A model generated the notes under the pieces. The model saw only the letters and a program-made list of their open reading frames with translations, had not been told where the DNA came from and ran no database searches. This document shows positions 1-6,835 of a DNA stretch of 64,000 bases, in pieces; position 1 is the first letter of the stretch, and each line of letters begins with the position of its first letter. The translations under genes and the position numbers were made by a program. Source of the stretch: Fictibacillus nanhaiensis (GTDB lineage Bacteria > Bacillota > Bacilli > Bacillales > Fictibacillaceae); assembly GCA_016401345.1 (NCBI GenBank), contig JAEACG010000001.1, forward strand, positions 248,001 through 312,000, given 5' to 3'.

Positions 1-309
1 TGTTAAGATGTTCTGAACCACACTCATCCTCGGTATTAAGTTAAAATGCTGAAAGATCATACCTGTTTTACGCCGGACTTCTAACGTTTCTTTGTGAGTC
101 ATCTCACTCAACGTTTTATCTCCCCATTTCACATAACCCTCAGAAACAGGCTGCAGACCGTTAATACATCTTATAAACGTTGATTTACCTGCACCGCTTC
201 TACCTAGTACACAAACGAACTCCCCTTTTTGGAAAGTAATATTTACATCTGTTAAAGCAGGTTCTTTAGCACCAGGATATGTGACAGATACATTCTCAAA
301 TTCAATCAT
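1..309 (-). CDS. phnC: PhnC-like ABC transporter ATP-binding protein (partial, cut by the left edge)
   Basis: ATPase subunit of a phosphonate-type ABC importer. Only the first 103 residues are in the window; the gene runs off the left edge. The visible part contains the Walker A motif GRSGAGKS near residue 37 and a Q-loop (MIFQHFNLI) near residue 85, as in PhnC, which couples ATP hydrolysis to import of phosphonates or related oxyanions at the membrane. The ATG at 309 is preceded by AGGTG and lies 8 bases after the phnE stop, so it is the third gene of phnD-phnE-phnC. The substrate cannot be read from the ATPase. The neighbouring selB suggests a selenium oxyanion as an alternative to phosphonate (inference). 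Confidence 0.9.
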   Translation of the reverse strand, partial: MIEFENVSVTYPGAKEPALTDVNITFQKGEFVCVLGRSGAGKSTFIRCINGLQPVSEGYVKWGDKTLSEMTHKETLEVRRKTGMIFQHFNLIPRMSVVQNILT

Positions 310-317
310 GTTATCAC

Positions 318-1076
318 CTAAATAACCTTTTCCCGAATTTTTCCGCCAATATAATCCACCAAGATCACCATGATCATGATGAGTAGAACGTCAACAGAGA
401 CTAGCTGATATTGAAACGTTTTAAAATGAATAAACAACTGTTGTCCTATTCCCCCACCACCAATAAGACCTAAGATGAGTGAAGTACGTATAGCTACTTC
501 AAATCTGTAAAAGAATTGAGACAGTACATTCGGCCATATTTGTGGTAGCACTGCAAATAGATTTCCGATCCACTTACTTGCTCCAACCGCCGACATCGCT
601 TCCATCGGACCCTTATCTGCCGCCTCGATCAGTTCTGAAATCAACTTACCTAATACCCCGATGTTATGCAAGACGATGGCGATAACAGCAGGAAATGGTC
701 CTAGTCCGAGCGTTGTTAAAAGAATTAAGCCGAACACGAATTCAGGAACTGATCGTAAAAAGCTAAGTAAGAAACGTGTCATTGAATATACAAAACGATT
801 TCTACTCGTGTTTCGAGCGGCGACAAAGCTTAACGGAAGTGCGATGATTAATCCGAATAAGCTCCCCAAAAATGCGATAGCGATCGTTAATAAACTTTCT
901 TGAAACAGATATGGTAGACTCTCTGTGTTCATCGGAAACCATTTCGACAAAAAGTCACCCATATTCTGAAAGTCACTAAATTTCGAAAGATCAAACTCCG
1001 TTAACTTCATGCTACCTAACACGAGTATTGTTAAGCATAATATGATTAATAATTGGCTCCTCTTAAACCAAACCAT
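318..1076 (-). CDS. phnE: PhnE-like ABC transporter permease
   Basis: Membrane permease of the PhnCDE-type importer, 252 residues. Hydrophobic segments are seen near residues 7-24, 60-85, 105-140, 195-215 and 225-245. An EAA-type cytoplasmic loop (EAADKGPMEAMSAVGAS) near residues 150-167 would contact the ATPase. The ATG start follows AGAGGGG at good spacing. It sits 9 bases after phnD and 8 bases before phnC, so the three form one operon unit, in the order binding protein, permease, ATPase. The upstream genes on the same strand are a glycosyltransferase and selB. Family assignment is firm; the transported compound is unknown. Confidence 0.92.
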   Translation of the reverse strand: MVWFKRSQLLIILCLTILVLGSMKLTEFDLSKFSDFQNMGDFLSKWFPMNTESLPYLFQESLLTIAIAFLGSLFGLIIALPLSFVAARNTSRNRFVYSMTRFLLSFLRSVPEFVFGLILLTTLGLGPFPAVIAIVLHNIGVLGKLISELIEAADKGPMEAMSAVGASKWIGNLFAVLPQIWPNVLSQFFYRFEVAIRTSLILGLIGGGGIGQQLFIHFKTFQYQLVSVDVLLIMIMVILVDYIGGKIREKVI

Positions 1077-1085
1077 GGTTCCCCT

Positions 1086-1982
1086 CTATTCTTGAATGGT
1101 ACCCTCTTTAATAGCCGCTTTTCGGATACTTTCGTAATCCTTATTTGCGGCCTTCGTAAATCCAGTTGCGCCAAAAGCATCCAAAATTTCTTTATCTTTA
1201 ATATCTAAAAAGATCTCTTGAAGTTTTTTCATCGTTTTCTCATCTGTACTTTTAGATACAGCCCAAGGATATTGGAACAATTTCTCTGACTTCCAGATCA
1301 CTTTAAACTGATCTCCGTCGATCGTTCCTTCTTCGATTAATTTATCGTATATCGCGCTGTCGATCGCACCAACATCCACTTGTTTGTTTTGAACAGCAAG
1401 AGCGGTTGCATCATGAGAACCGGTAAACCTAACATTATTAAAATCACTATCAGATTCACTTCTATAGATGCCTTCATCTTTTAGTTTGATACTCGGAATC
1501 AAAGAGCCCGAAGTTGAGGATGGATCACCAAAAGCAAACTTTACGTTCTTAGCATCAGATACCATATCCTCAAGGTTTGAATATTTGTTGTCTTTATGGG
1601 TGATCAAATAAGAATAATAGAATGGTTCACCTTTGATCAATTGTGTTACGATCGCTTTAGCTCCACTTTCTTCATGAGCAACAACGTATGTAAGAGGTCC
1701 GAAATAAGCCATGTCGATCTTATCATAGTTCATCGCCTCAACAACACCGTTGTAATCCGGATAAGATGTGATCTTAACTTCTCTGTCCATCTTCTTACTA
1801 AGCACTTTCTGAAGTTTATCAAGTGCCCCCTTCATCTCACCTTCCGTTTGGGCTGGGATTACCCCAATCGTAAAGACCTCATCTTTATTCGATTTTGCAT
1901 TCTTCTTATCATCGTTATTCGTTCCGCAAGCTGATAAGAGTAAGATCATAGTCAGCAGCAACAAACTAAGTTTTTTCATCAT
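1086..1982 (-). CDS. phnD: PhnD-family substrate-binding lipoprotein of an ABC importer (phosphonate or selenium oxyanion)
   Basis: Extracytoplasmic solute-binding protein, 298 residues. The N-terminus is a lipoprotein signal peptide with lipobox LLSAC, so the mature protein would be tethered by a lipidated Cys near residue 19. The body shows PhnD-family features (TIGVIPAQTEGEM, YFGPLTYVVAHE, FGDPSSTSGSLIPS, GSHDATALAV, VGAIDS). PhnD relatives bind phosphonate, phosphite or phosphate; one clade has been associated with selenium genes and is annotated as a putative selenate transporter. Here the gene lies 18 bases after a glycosyltransferase that directly follows selB, which favours a selenium role by context only. 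SD GGAGAG precedes two adjacent ATG codons; either may be used. Confidence 0.88.
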   Translation of the reverse strand: MMKKLSLLLLTMILLLSACGTNNDDKKNAKSNKDEVFTIGVIPAQTEGEMKGALDKLQKVLSKKMDREVKITSYPDYNGVVEAMNYDKIDMAYFGPLTYVVAHEESGAKAIVTQLIKGEPFYYSYLITHKDNKYSNLEDMVSDAKNVKFAFGDPSSTSGSLIPSIKLKDEGIYRSESDSDFNNVRFTGSHDATALAVQNKQVDVGAIDSAIYDKLIEEGTIDGDQFKVIWKSEKLFQYPWAVSKSTDEKTMKKLQEIFLDIKDKEILDAFGATGFTKAANKDYESIRKAAIKEGTIQE

Positions 1983-2000
1983 ATTCTCTCCTTTTTTCTA

Positions 2001-2996
2001 TTATTTTTTATATAGTTCCATGTATGAAGCTATTTCTTTTTTAATAGTGTGCTTCTCTTCTATGGTTTGAAACCCTCTATCACTAAGTTGTTTATAAAAT
2101 TCTTGATCTGATATCACAATCTTTATAGATTGGTATAATTCTTCATGAGATTGAAACAGCAATCCGTTATTTCCGTGTTGTATGATGCTAGAGTTTCCAA
2201 CGTTTTCCCTTGCGATTACAGGCTTCTTAAAACTCATTGCTTCTAATAATGCTGTCGACTGTCCTTCTGAGATCGATGTATTCAATACAACATCTCCCCA
2301 TTCATAAAGCATTTTCATCTGACCGAGCTCTACTTCTGGTATATAATACAGCCAATCATACTTATTTTCTGCTTCTTTCATTTTTTTAAATTCTTCAGAA
2401 TCTAAGTTGGGTCCTACTATTAAAAAGGTGAGATCAGGATAATCACTAGATAATTTAATCATACTCCGCAATGCAAAAAGAACATCCTTAACTGGGCGAA
2501 TTCCAGCTGGCAGTAACAGTTTAGGCTTTCCATCAGGCAAAGTGAACGCTTCATTCTTATTTTCAATAGAAGGTAAATAAATACTTTGAGGTATTACATA
2601 GATTGAATGATCACTTAGTCCATAGTCTTCGACGAGCAATTGTTTAGCTTTTTGAGTAAAAACTGTGATTGCTTTCGCTTCACGCAACAGAGGAAGATAC
2701 CTTTTTTCGTCTTCTTCTAGCGAGTGGTTGAGATCTGTTCCTCCAGAAGTAACGATATAAGGTTTATCCAACGTAACATCATTTTTTTCAGCCCATTGAA
2801 CGAATCTAGAAAAATGAAGGATGTGATAGATATCCGCTTTCTCCATCCATTCAAAAAGAGCAGGATTAACACCAATTTCTTCATATGGAAATAAAGAAAA
2901 CTCAACTTTCTCAGACAATCCATGTTCTAATCGTTTGGCCGTAGTAGAATTTCCACGATTTTGTTTATAATACGGAGTGAAAAAGACGACTCTCAA
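2001..2996 (-). CDS. GT4-family glycosyltransferase resembling selenosugar synthase SenB
   Basis: Predicted cytoplasmic GT-B glycosyltransferase of family GT4, 331 residues. Seen: an N-terminal GNSTTAKRL near residue 15; GGTDL near 85; IPQS near 135; the diphosphate-binding R-P-V-K at 167-170; and the C-terminal SEGQS..LLEAMS block at 243-255. From memory, SenB enzymes, which join selenophosphate to a UDP-sugar, share the GN..TA..R, TGTDL, Y/PQS, R-x-VKD and EG...EA landmarks. The start is TTG directly after the selB stop TAA, so translation is probably coupled to selB. It is followed by the PhnD-type importer. A selenium role is inference from context and motif resemblance; an ordinary sugar transferase cannot be excluded. 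Confidence 0.8.
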   Translation of the reverse strand: MRVVFFTPYYKQNRGNSTTAKRLEHGLSEKVEFSLFPYEEIGVNPALFEWMEKADIYHILHFSRFVQWAEKNDVTLDKPYIVTSGGTDLNHSLEEDEKRYLPLLREAKAITVFTQKAKQLLVEDYGLSDHSIYVIPQSIYLPSIENKNEAFTLPDGKPKLLLPAGIRPVKDVLFALRSMIKLSSDYPDLTFLIVGPNLDSEEFKKMKEAENKYDWLYYIPEVELGQMKMLYEWGDVVLNTSISEGQSTALLEAMSFKKPVIARENVGNSSIIQHGNNGLLFQSHEELYQSIKIVISDQEFYKQLSDRGFQTIEEKHTIKKEIASYMELYKK

Positions 2997-4889
2997 TTAT
3001 TGCACCCATTTCCTAACATTAGATTCCCGCATCGTATACCCTTTTGAATCCATACATTCCAAGATCGGTATTAAGAACTTTCTTGATGTATGAAGAACCG
3101 CTTTAGCATCCTGCACGGAAAACGTTGAATCCGTATTGATTCGCAAGTGTTCAACTGCTGAATCAAATGCCTTTTTACTCAACATCACTTCATCATACAG
3201 CAATACCACTTCATTGGATTTAATCAAAAAGTACTTAAACTCATGATAAAGAGGTTCTGGAAGTTGTTGAGCGTTATAGATGTTCTGTAGGTCATCCGGC
3301 TCGAGCTGTGCTTCTTCCAAGGTGACAAGAACATTCGCCATTCTTTTCGCCCATTTTTGTGGATAATGCGGTTTAAAATGTGATAAATGAACAAAATGGT
3401 CTGTGATCGAAACGGTTGAATCTGTTATCCATTTTTCAAGAAGCGTGTTAACTATTTTCGGATTTACTTCATTTTGGAACGATTGAACAATTTCTGCCTT
3501 TGGAATACCTTGCCTTAAACTATACTCACTATGGAAGTTTTGAAGTTTGTTCATGATGCTAGATTTTATATGTTTTACCTTAGAATCAGCAACCAAATAA
3601 TTTTGTATTCGAGCTACAGAACCCTCACTTATTAGTTCATCCAACGTGTGTTGAAGAACTTCATCATCCATTCCACTCGAGCTCGTAAGTTCTCCTTCTG
3701 TCATCGATCCTACTTTATTAAGCAACTGTAGGACCCGTTCATTTGGAGTTCCTTCATGTTTACTCCTCAATCGTTCGATCGTCTCCGTTCCAAATCTATA
3801 AACAGATCCGTTCGGGTCGATAACCTCTCCTCCTCCGATCGTTTCCTCAGGAGTCGGCCGTCTTAAGATGAAACGATCACCTCGTTTTGTTACGACTTCT
3901 TGATCTAATCGAACTTGACAATATATTTGATCTTCATTGACATCTAACTCATTTCGGTCAAAAAGGACGAGTTTACCCATCACTTCCGACGTACCACTAT
4001 AAAACTTCACAGAAGAGCGCTGTTTCAACTTCCCTTTCCACCCTTCACCCGTTGATAATACGAGATCGATAGTGTTCGTGGTCGAATAGACATTCGGCTC
4101 TACTAGAACATGCCCTCTTTTCCAATCCGCTTTAGAACCTCCTGAAAGATTTATCGCTGCTCTTTGACCGGCTCTAGCTGAATGAACTTCTTGTTTATGC
4201 ACTTGAAGTTTTCGAATCTTCACTTTAACGTTCCCAGGCTGAACAAAAAGTTCATCACCTTCCTGTACTTCACCTTCATAGACAGTACCTCTTATAACAG
4301 TCCCTTGTCCTTTCACGGTAAAGATATGATCGATCGGCATGCGAAAAGCGCCTTGTGAAGATCTAACAGGTGTGTCTTTTAAGAGGTTAATGATTTCACT
4401 CTTCAACTGGTCTATTCCAGCAGAAGAAACACTGTCTACAAAATGTATTGGAAAATGTTCAAACACCGATGAGTTTGTAAGTTCCAAAATGTCTTCTTCA
4501 ACTAACAAACGCATCTCGTCATCAATCATATCTGACTTCGTAACAACGATGATTCCCTTTTCAATGCCTAAGAAGGAAAGAATTTCAAAGTGTTCTCTCG
4601 TTTGAGGCATCACTCCTTCATCTCCTGCGATTACAAGGAGAACAAGATCAATTCCTGCTACACCAGCGATCATTTGACGGATGAGCTTTTCATGCCCTGG
4701 TACATCCACGATGGAAGTATGCAGATCCTTCGTTAACGGAAAAGGTGCAAACCCTGGTTCAATCGTTATCTTGCGAGCTTTTTCTTCTTTGAGCGTGTCT
4801 GTGTCGATTCCACTTAAAGCTTTAGTAAGCGTCGTTTTTCCATGATCGATGTGTCCTGCCATTCCGATCGTATAATATTTAATCGTCAT
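2997..4889 (-). CDS. selB: Selenocysteine-specific translation elongation factor SelB
   Basis: SelB brings Sec-tRNA(Sec) to the ribosome at UGA codons followed by a SECIS hairpin. About 630 residues, in the family range. The EF-Tu-like GTPase domain has GHIDHGKT at 12-19, DVPGHE at 62-67 and TKSD at 117-120. Two beta-barrel domains follow (GQGTVIRGTVYEG near 210), then a C-terminal winged-helix region that binds SECIS RNA in the family. The chosen ATG at 4889 has AGGTGG 8 bases upstream; a GTG at 4901 overlaps that SD and is unlikely. The gene is divergent from tRNA-Sec, about 400 bases away, and heads a unit with the glycosyltransferase and phnDEC. selA and selD are not in the window. Confidence 0.97.
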   Translation of the reverse strand: MTIKYYTIGMAGHIDHGKTTLTKALSGIDTDTLKEEKARKITIEPGFAPFPLTKDLHTSIVDVPGHEKLIRQMIAGVAGIDLVLLVIAGDEGVMPQTREHFEILSFLGIEKGIIVVTKSDMIDDEMRLLVEEDILELTNSSVFEHFPIHFVDSVSSAGIDQLKSEIINLLKDTPVRSSQGAFRMPIDHIFTVKGQGTVIRGTVYEGEVQEGDELFVQPGNVKVKIRKLQVHKQEVHSARAGQRAAINLSGGSKADWKRGHVLVEPNVYSTTNTIDLVLSTGEGWKGKLKQRSSVKFYSGTSEVMGKLVLFDRNELDVNEDQIYCQVRLDQEVVTKRGDRFILRRPTPEETIGGGEVIDPNGSVYRFGTETIERLRSKHEGTPNERVLQLLNKVGSMTEGELTSSSGMDDEVLQHTLDELISEGSVARIQNYLVADSKVKHIKSSIMNKLQNFHSEYSLRQGIPKAEIVQSFQNEVNPKIVNTLLEKWITDSTVSITDHFVHLSHFKPHYPQKWAKRMANVLVTLEEAQLEPDDLQNIYNAQQLPEPLYHEFKYFLIKSNEVVLLYDEVMLSKKAFDSAVEHLRINTDSTFSVQDAKAVLHTSRKFLIPILECMDSKGYTMRESNVRKWVQ

Positions 4890-4923
4890 ATGTTTAACCA
4901 CCTATATGTACATACTCTTCTAC

Positions 4924-4952
4924 ACTTTATGAAAAGGAGATGTAAAAAACAA
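4924..4952 (-). promoter_or_regulatory. Candidate sigma-A promoter of selB
   Basis: On the minus strand TTGTTT (4947-4952) and TAAAGT (4924-4929) are separated by 17 bases, about 35 bases before the selB start. The -10 box has two mismatches, so the call is moderate. Confidence 0.45.
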
Positions 4953-5050
4953 GGATAACGCCTTATTCATTGTTGAAAAATAGCGAAGTTTGCCTGATCA
5001 ATATTATTTCCCAAGTCGCCATAAACGGATGTATATTTATTCACGCCTGT

Positions 5051-5096
5051 ATACCCACAGGTTATCCACAGAACAAGTTATTCACACTTGTCCACA
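5051..5096 (+). promoter_or_regulatory. Cluster of DnaA boxes
   Basis: Three same-orientation nonamers match the DnaA consensus TTATNCACA: TTATCCACA at 5062-5070, TTATTCACA at 5078-5086 (both exact) and TTGTCCACA at 5088-5096 (one mismatch). A weaker copy, ATACCCACA, lies at 5051-5059. They sit in the selB/tRNA-Sec divergent region. DnaA binding is predicted, not shown. Confidence 0.6.
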
Positions 5097-5103
5097 GGGC
5101 GAA

Positions 5104-5172
5104 CTGTTATAGTGGAGAAAATGATCTGTTATAGCGGAAAGCTGTTATAGTTCATTATCCTCTCTGTTACAG
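5104..5172 (+). repeat. Four spaced copies of CTGTTATAG
   Basis: CTGTTATAG occurs at 5104-5112, 5126-5134 and 5142-5150, with CTGTTACAG at 5164-5172. Start-to-start spacings are 22, 16 and 22. Some copies continue with YGGA. The function is unknown. The array lies between the DnaA boxes and the tRNA-Sec promoter. Confidence 0.7.
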
Positions 5173-5234
5173 TCGTTCTTTTCCATCGTTCGACAAACCT
5201 ACACTCCCCTATCGTATGTAATAATTCACAAGCC

Positions 5235-5264
5235 TTGTCCTAACGTGGTAAAATGCTGTATAAT
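5235..5264 (+). promoter_or_regulatory. Sigma-A promoter of tRNA-Sec (and probably yneK)
   Basis: TTGTCC (5235-5240) and a perfect TATAAT (5259-5264) are separated by 18 bases. Transcription would start about 5271, some 20 bases before the tRNA 5' end. Confidence 0.7.
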
Positions 5265-5290
5265 GCAATAGCGAGCTAGAGATTCTATTT

Positions 5291-5387
5291 GGGGCCAGAT
5301 GTGTAGCTGGTGCTTGCCTGGGTCTTCAAAACCTTTTGGGAGGCGCGTGCCGTCTCCGGTGGGTTCGATTCCCACATGGTCCCGCCA
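5291..5387 (+). tRNA. selC: tRNA-Sec (anticodon UCA)
   Basis: A 97-base cloverleaf with encoded CCA. The acceptor arm GGGGCCA pairs with TGGTCCC, followed by discriminator G. The anticodon loop is CTTCAAA, giving TCA at 5326-5328. A long variable arm (about 5337-5358) forms a stem, and the T arm GTGGG/CCCAC encloses TTCGATT. The UCA anticodon, long variable arm and extended acceptor are diagnostic of bacterial selenocysteine tRNA, which is charged with Ser, converted by SelA and delivered by SelB. selB lies divergently next door. No terminator is seen before yneK, whose SD begins 16 bases after the CCA. Confidence 0.96.
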
Positions 5388-5415
5388 AAAAAATTATACA
5401 TATGAGGTGGACGCA

Positions 5416-5841
5416 TTGTCTGGATGGTTCATCACTTTTATCGTGTTATGGTCCGTTTTTTTATTTACAATGTTTGCGATCGGTGGATATTTTATGTTCC
5501 GTAAGTTCTTAAAACGTCTTCCAAAAGAAGATGGAAAATCGATTTTAGATTGGCAAGAACATTACATCAACCAAACCATTCATCTTTGGACGGATGATCA
5601 GAAAAAGCTTCTCAATGAATTGGTAGCCCCGGTCCCTGAACTCTTTAGGGATGTAGCTAAAGAGAAGATCGCTGGCAAGATCGGTGAGTTAGCATTACAA
5701 GAAAAAGCAAGTTCTATGTCACAAGACTTAATCATTCGCGGCTATATTATCGCAACTCCAAAAAGAGACCACAAATGGCTGATTAAGACTTTAAAAAAGA
5801 AAAACATCGACATTAAACCTTATCATTCTTTACTCGCATAA
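5416..5841 (+). CDS. yneK: YneK-like DUF2621 family membrane protein
   Basis: Protein of 141 residues with one N-terminal membrane segment (about residues 5-27) and a soluble, charged C-terminal domain. It matches the YneK/DUF2621 family, which has no known function and lies beside ccdC in Bacillus; here ccdC is the convergent neighbour, so synteny supports the name. The start is TTG at 5416, with GAGGTGG 5 bases upstream. Extending the frame further upstream would translate the tRNA-Sec gene, which is an artefact. The gene is probably transcribed from the tRNA-Sec promoter, since no terminator or second clear promoter separates them. Confidence 0.88.
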   Translation: MSGWFITFIVLWSVFLFTMFAIGGYFMFRKFLKRLPKEDGKSILDWQEHYINQTIHLWTDDQKKLLNELVAPVPELFRDVAKEKIAGKIGELALQEKASSMSQDLIIRGYIIATPKRDHKWLIKTLKKKNIDIKPYHSLLA

Positions 5842-5842
5842 A

Positions 5843-5880
5843 GAACCCCCTGAATCTAAGGATTCAGGGGGTTCTCTTCT
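5843..5880. terminator. Bidirectional terminator between yneK and ccdC
   Basis: A perfect 14-bp stem (5843-5856 with 5861-5874) with a 4-base loop, placed between convergent yneK and ccdC. Confidence 0.85.
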
Positions 5881-5885
5881 CTATT

Positions 5886-6350
5886 TTATAATGCGATCTC
5901 ATTTTTCTTTTTATTGAACAAAACGAGCATGGCAAGTCTCCACGGTAAGATCATCCCAAACGCAACGATGAAGAATAACGAACTTGTTTCAAAAATAGAT
6001 ATTGTAGAACCAATATACCATTTTAAAGCTAAACGGATGGCAAACAATCCGATAATGATAAAGATAAAGGCTTTCGATCGAACCAAGTATACATGATCAC
6101 CTTTAATTTCGAATTTACTTGTCATGATAAGAAATATCGAAAACATGATACCTACTAAGAACGCCTCCCCTGCTTCCGTCCATGTGATATGAAAAGCAGG
6201 AATCACGAACTGAAGAAAGCCTGTGCTCATAGCTAACGGGGGAATGATGATCTTTTTTGTGGTAACCGGTTCTCTTGTTTCTTTCATTCGAAAATTAAAA
6301 ATAATCACTGCCATAATAATGGCAAAGCATGTACTCGCAATAAAAAACAC
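5886..6350 (-). CDS. ccdC: CcdC/YneJ-like membrane protein
   Basis: Membrane protein of 154 residues with about five hydrophobic segments (1-20, 35-52, 60-80, 92-112, 125-145). It matches CcdC (YneJ), encoded in the ccd locus. In B. subtilis this locus holds ccdA for cytochrome c maturation; the role of CcdC itself is not settled. The start is GTG at 6350, with GGGGAAGGG upstream inside the end of the preceding gene. It is 2 bases after the mrpB-like stop, so the two are cotranscribed. In B. subtilis the response-regulator-like gene yneI sits between ccdA and ccdC; here an MrpB-type gene takes that place. Confidence 0.88.
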   Translation of the reverse strand: MFFIASTCFAIIMAVIIFNFRMKETREPVTTKKIIIPPLAMSTGFLQFVIPAFHITWTEAGEAFLVGIMFSIFLIMTSKFEIKGDHVYLVRSKAFIFIIIGLFAIRLALKWYIGSTISIFETSSLFFIVAFGMILPWRLAMLVLFNKKKNEIAL

Positions 6351-6352
6351 GG

Positions 6353-6808
6353 TTAGTTCCCTTCCCCTACTTCTTTCTCGATCTTATCTTCTGCAATTGA
6401 GAGGATAATGGTCATCGTAACTCCGATTACTGTCAAATATACACCTAAATCAAAAAGCATCGCTGTAGCAAGCTCTGTTTTCCCTAACAAAGGGAGTTGA
6501 AAATAGCCAAAACTGTGACTCAAAAACGGAATACCTAAAACAAAGGAACCTGCGCCGGTGAGAATGGCGATCAATAAACCAGCTGCGATCATGTACGTAA
6601 AGTTTATCGGCAATATTCTATGTACAGGTTGTAACCCGTAGGAAACATAGAGAAGAAGAAATGCTCCCGCTCCCATCAATCCTCCGATAAATCCTCCACC
6701 TGGAGCATTATGCCCTGAAAAAAGCATGTTAATTGAAAAAGCTAGAATAACAAAAACAATGATATTTGTTGTTGTTTTTAAGATAAGGTCATTCGAACGT
6801 GAATGCAT
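6353..6808 (-). CDS. Orphan MrpB/MnhB-type Na+/H+ antiporter subunit
   Basis: Membrane protein of 151 residues. Landmarks of MnhB/MrpB are clear: NDLILKTTT at the N-terminus, then FSGHNAPGGGFIGGLMGAG (about 30-49), LTGAGSFVLG, PFLSHSFGYF and LGKTELATAMLFDLGVYL (about 105-125). MrpB is normally one of six or seven subunits of the Mrp cation/proton antiporter. No other mrp gene is in the window, so this is an orphan, placed between ccdA and ccdC. ATG follows AAGGGG. It could serve as a stand-alone paralogue, or join an Mrp complex encoded elsewhere. The family call is firm; the role is open. Confidence 0.92.
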   Translation of the reverse strand: MHSRSNDLILKTTTNIIVFVILAFSINMLFSGHNAPGGGFIGGLMGAGAFLLLYVSYGLQPVHRILPINFTYMIAAGLLIAILTGAGSFVLGIPFLSHSFGYFQLPLLGKTELATAMLFDLGVYLTVIGVTMTIILSIAEDKIEKEVGEGN

Positions 6809-6835
6809 GATGTATATCCCCTTTCCATATTACTC

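Noticed and set aside
5299-5415. N-terminal extension of yneK through the tRNA-Sec sequence
   Set aside because: The frame is open by chance across the tRNA. The TTG at 5416 has a good SD, and the extension shows no protein-like sequence.
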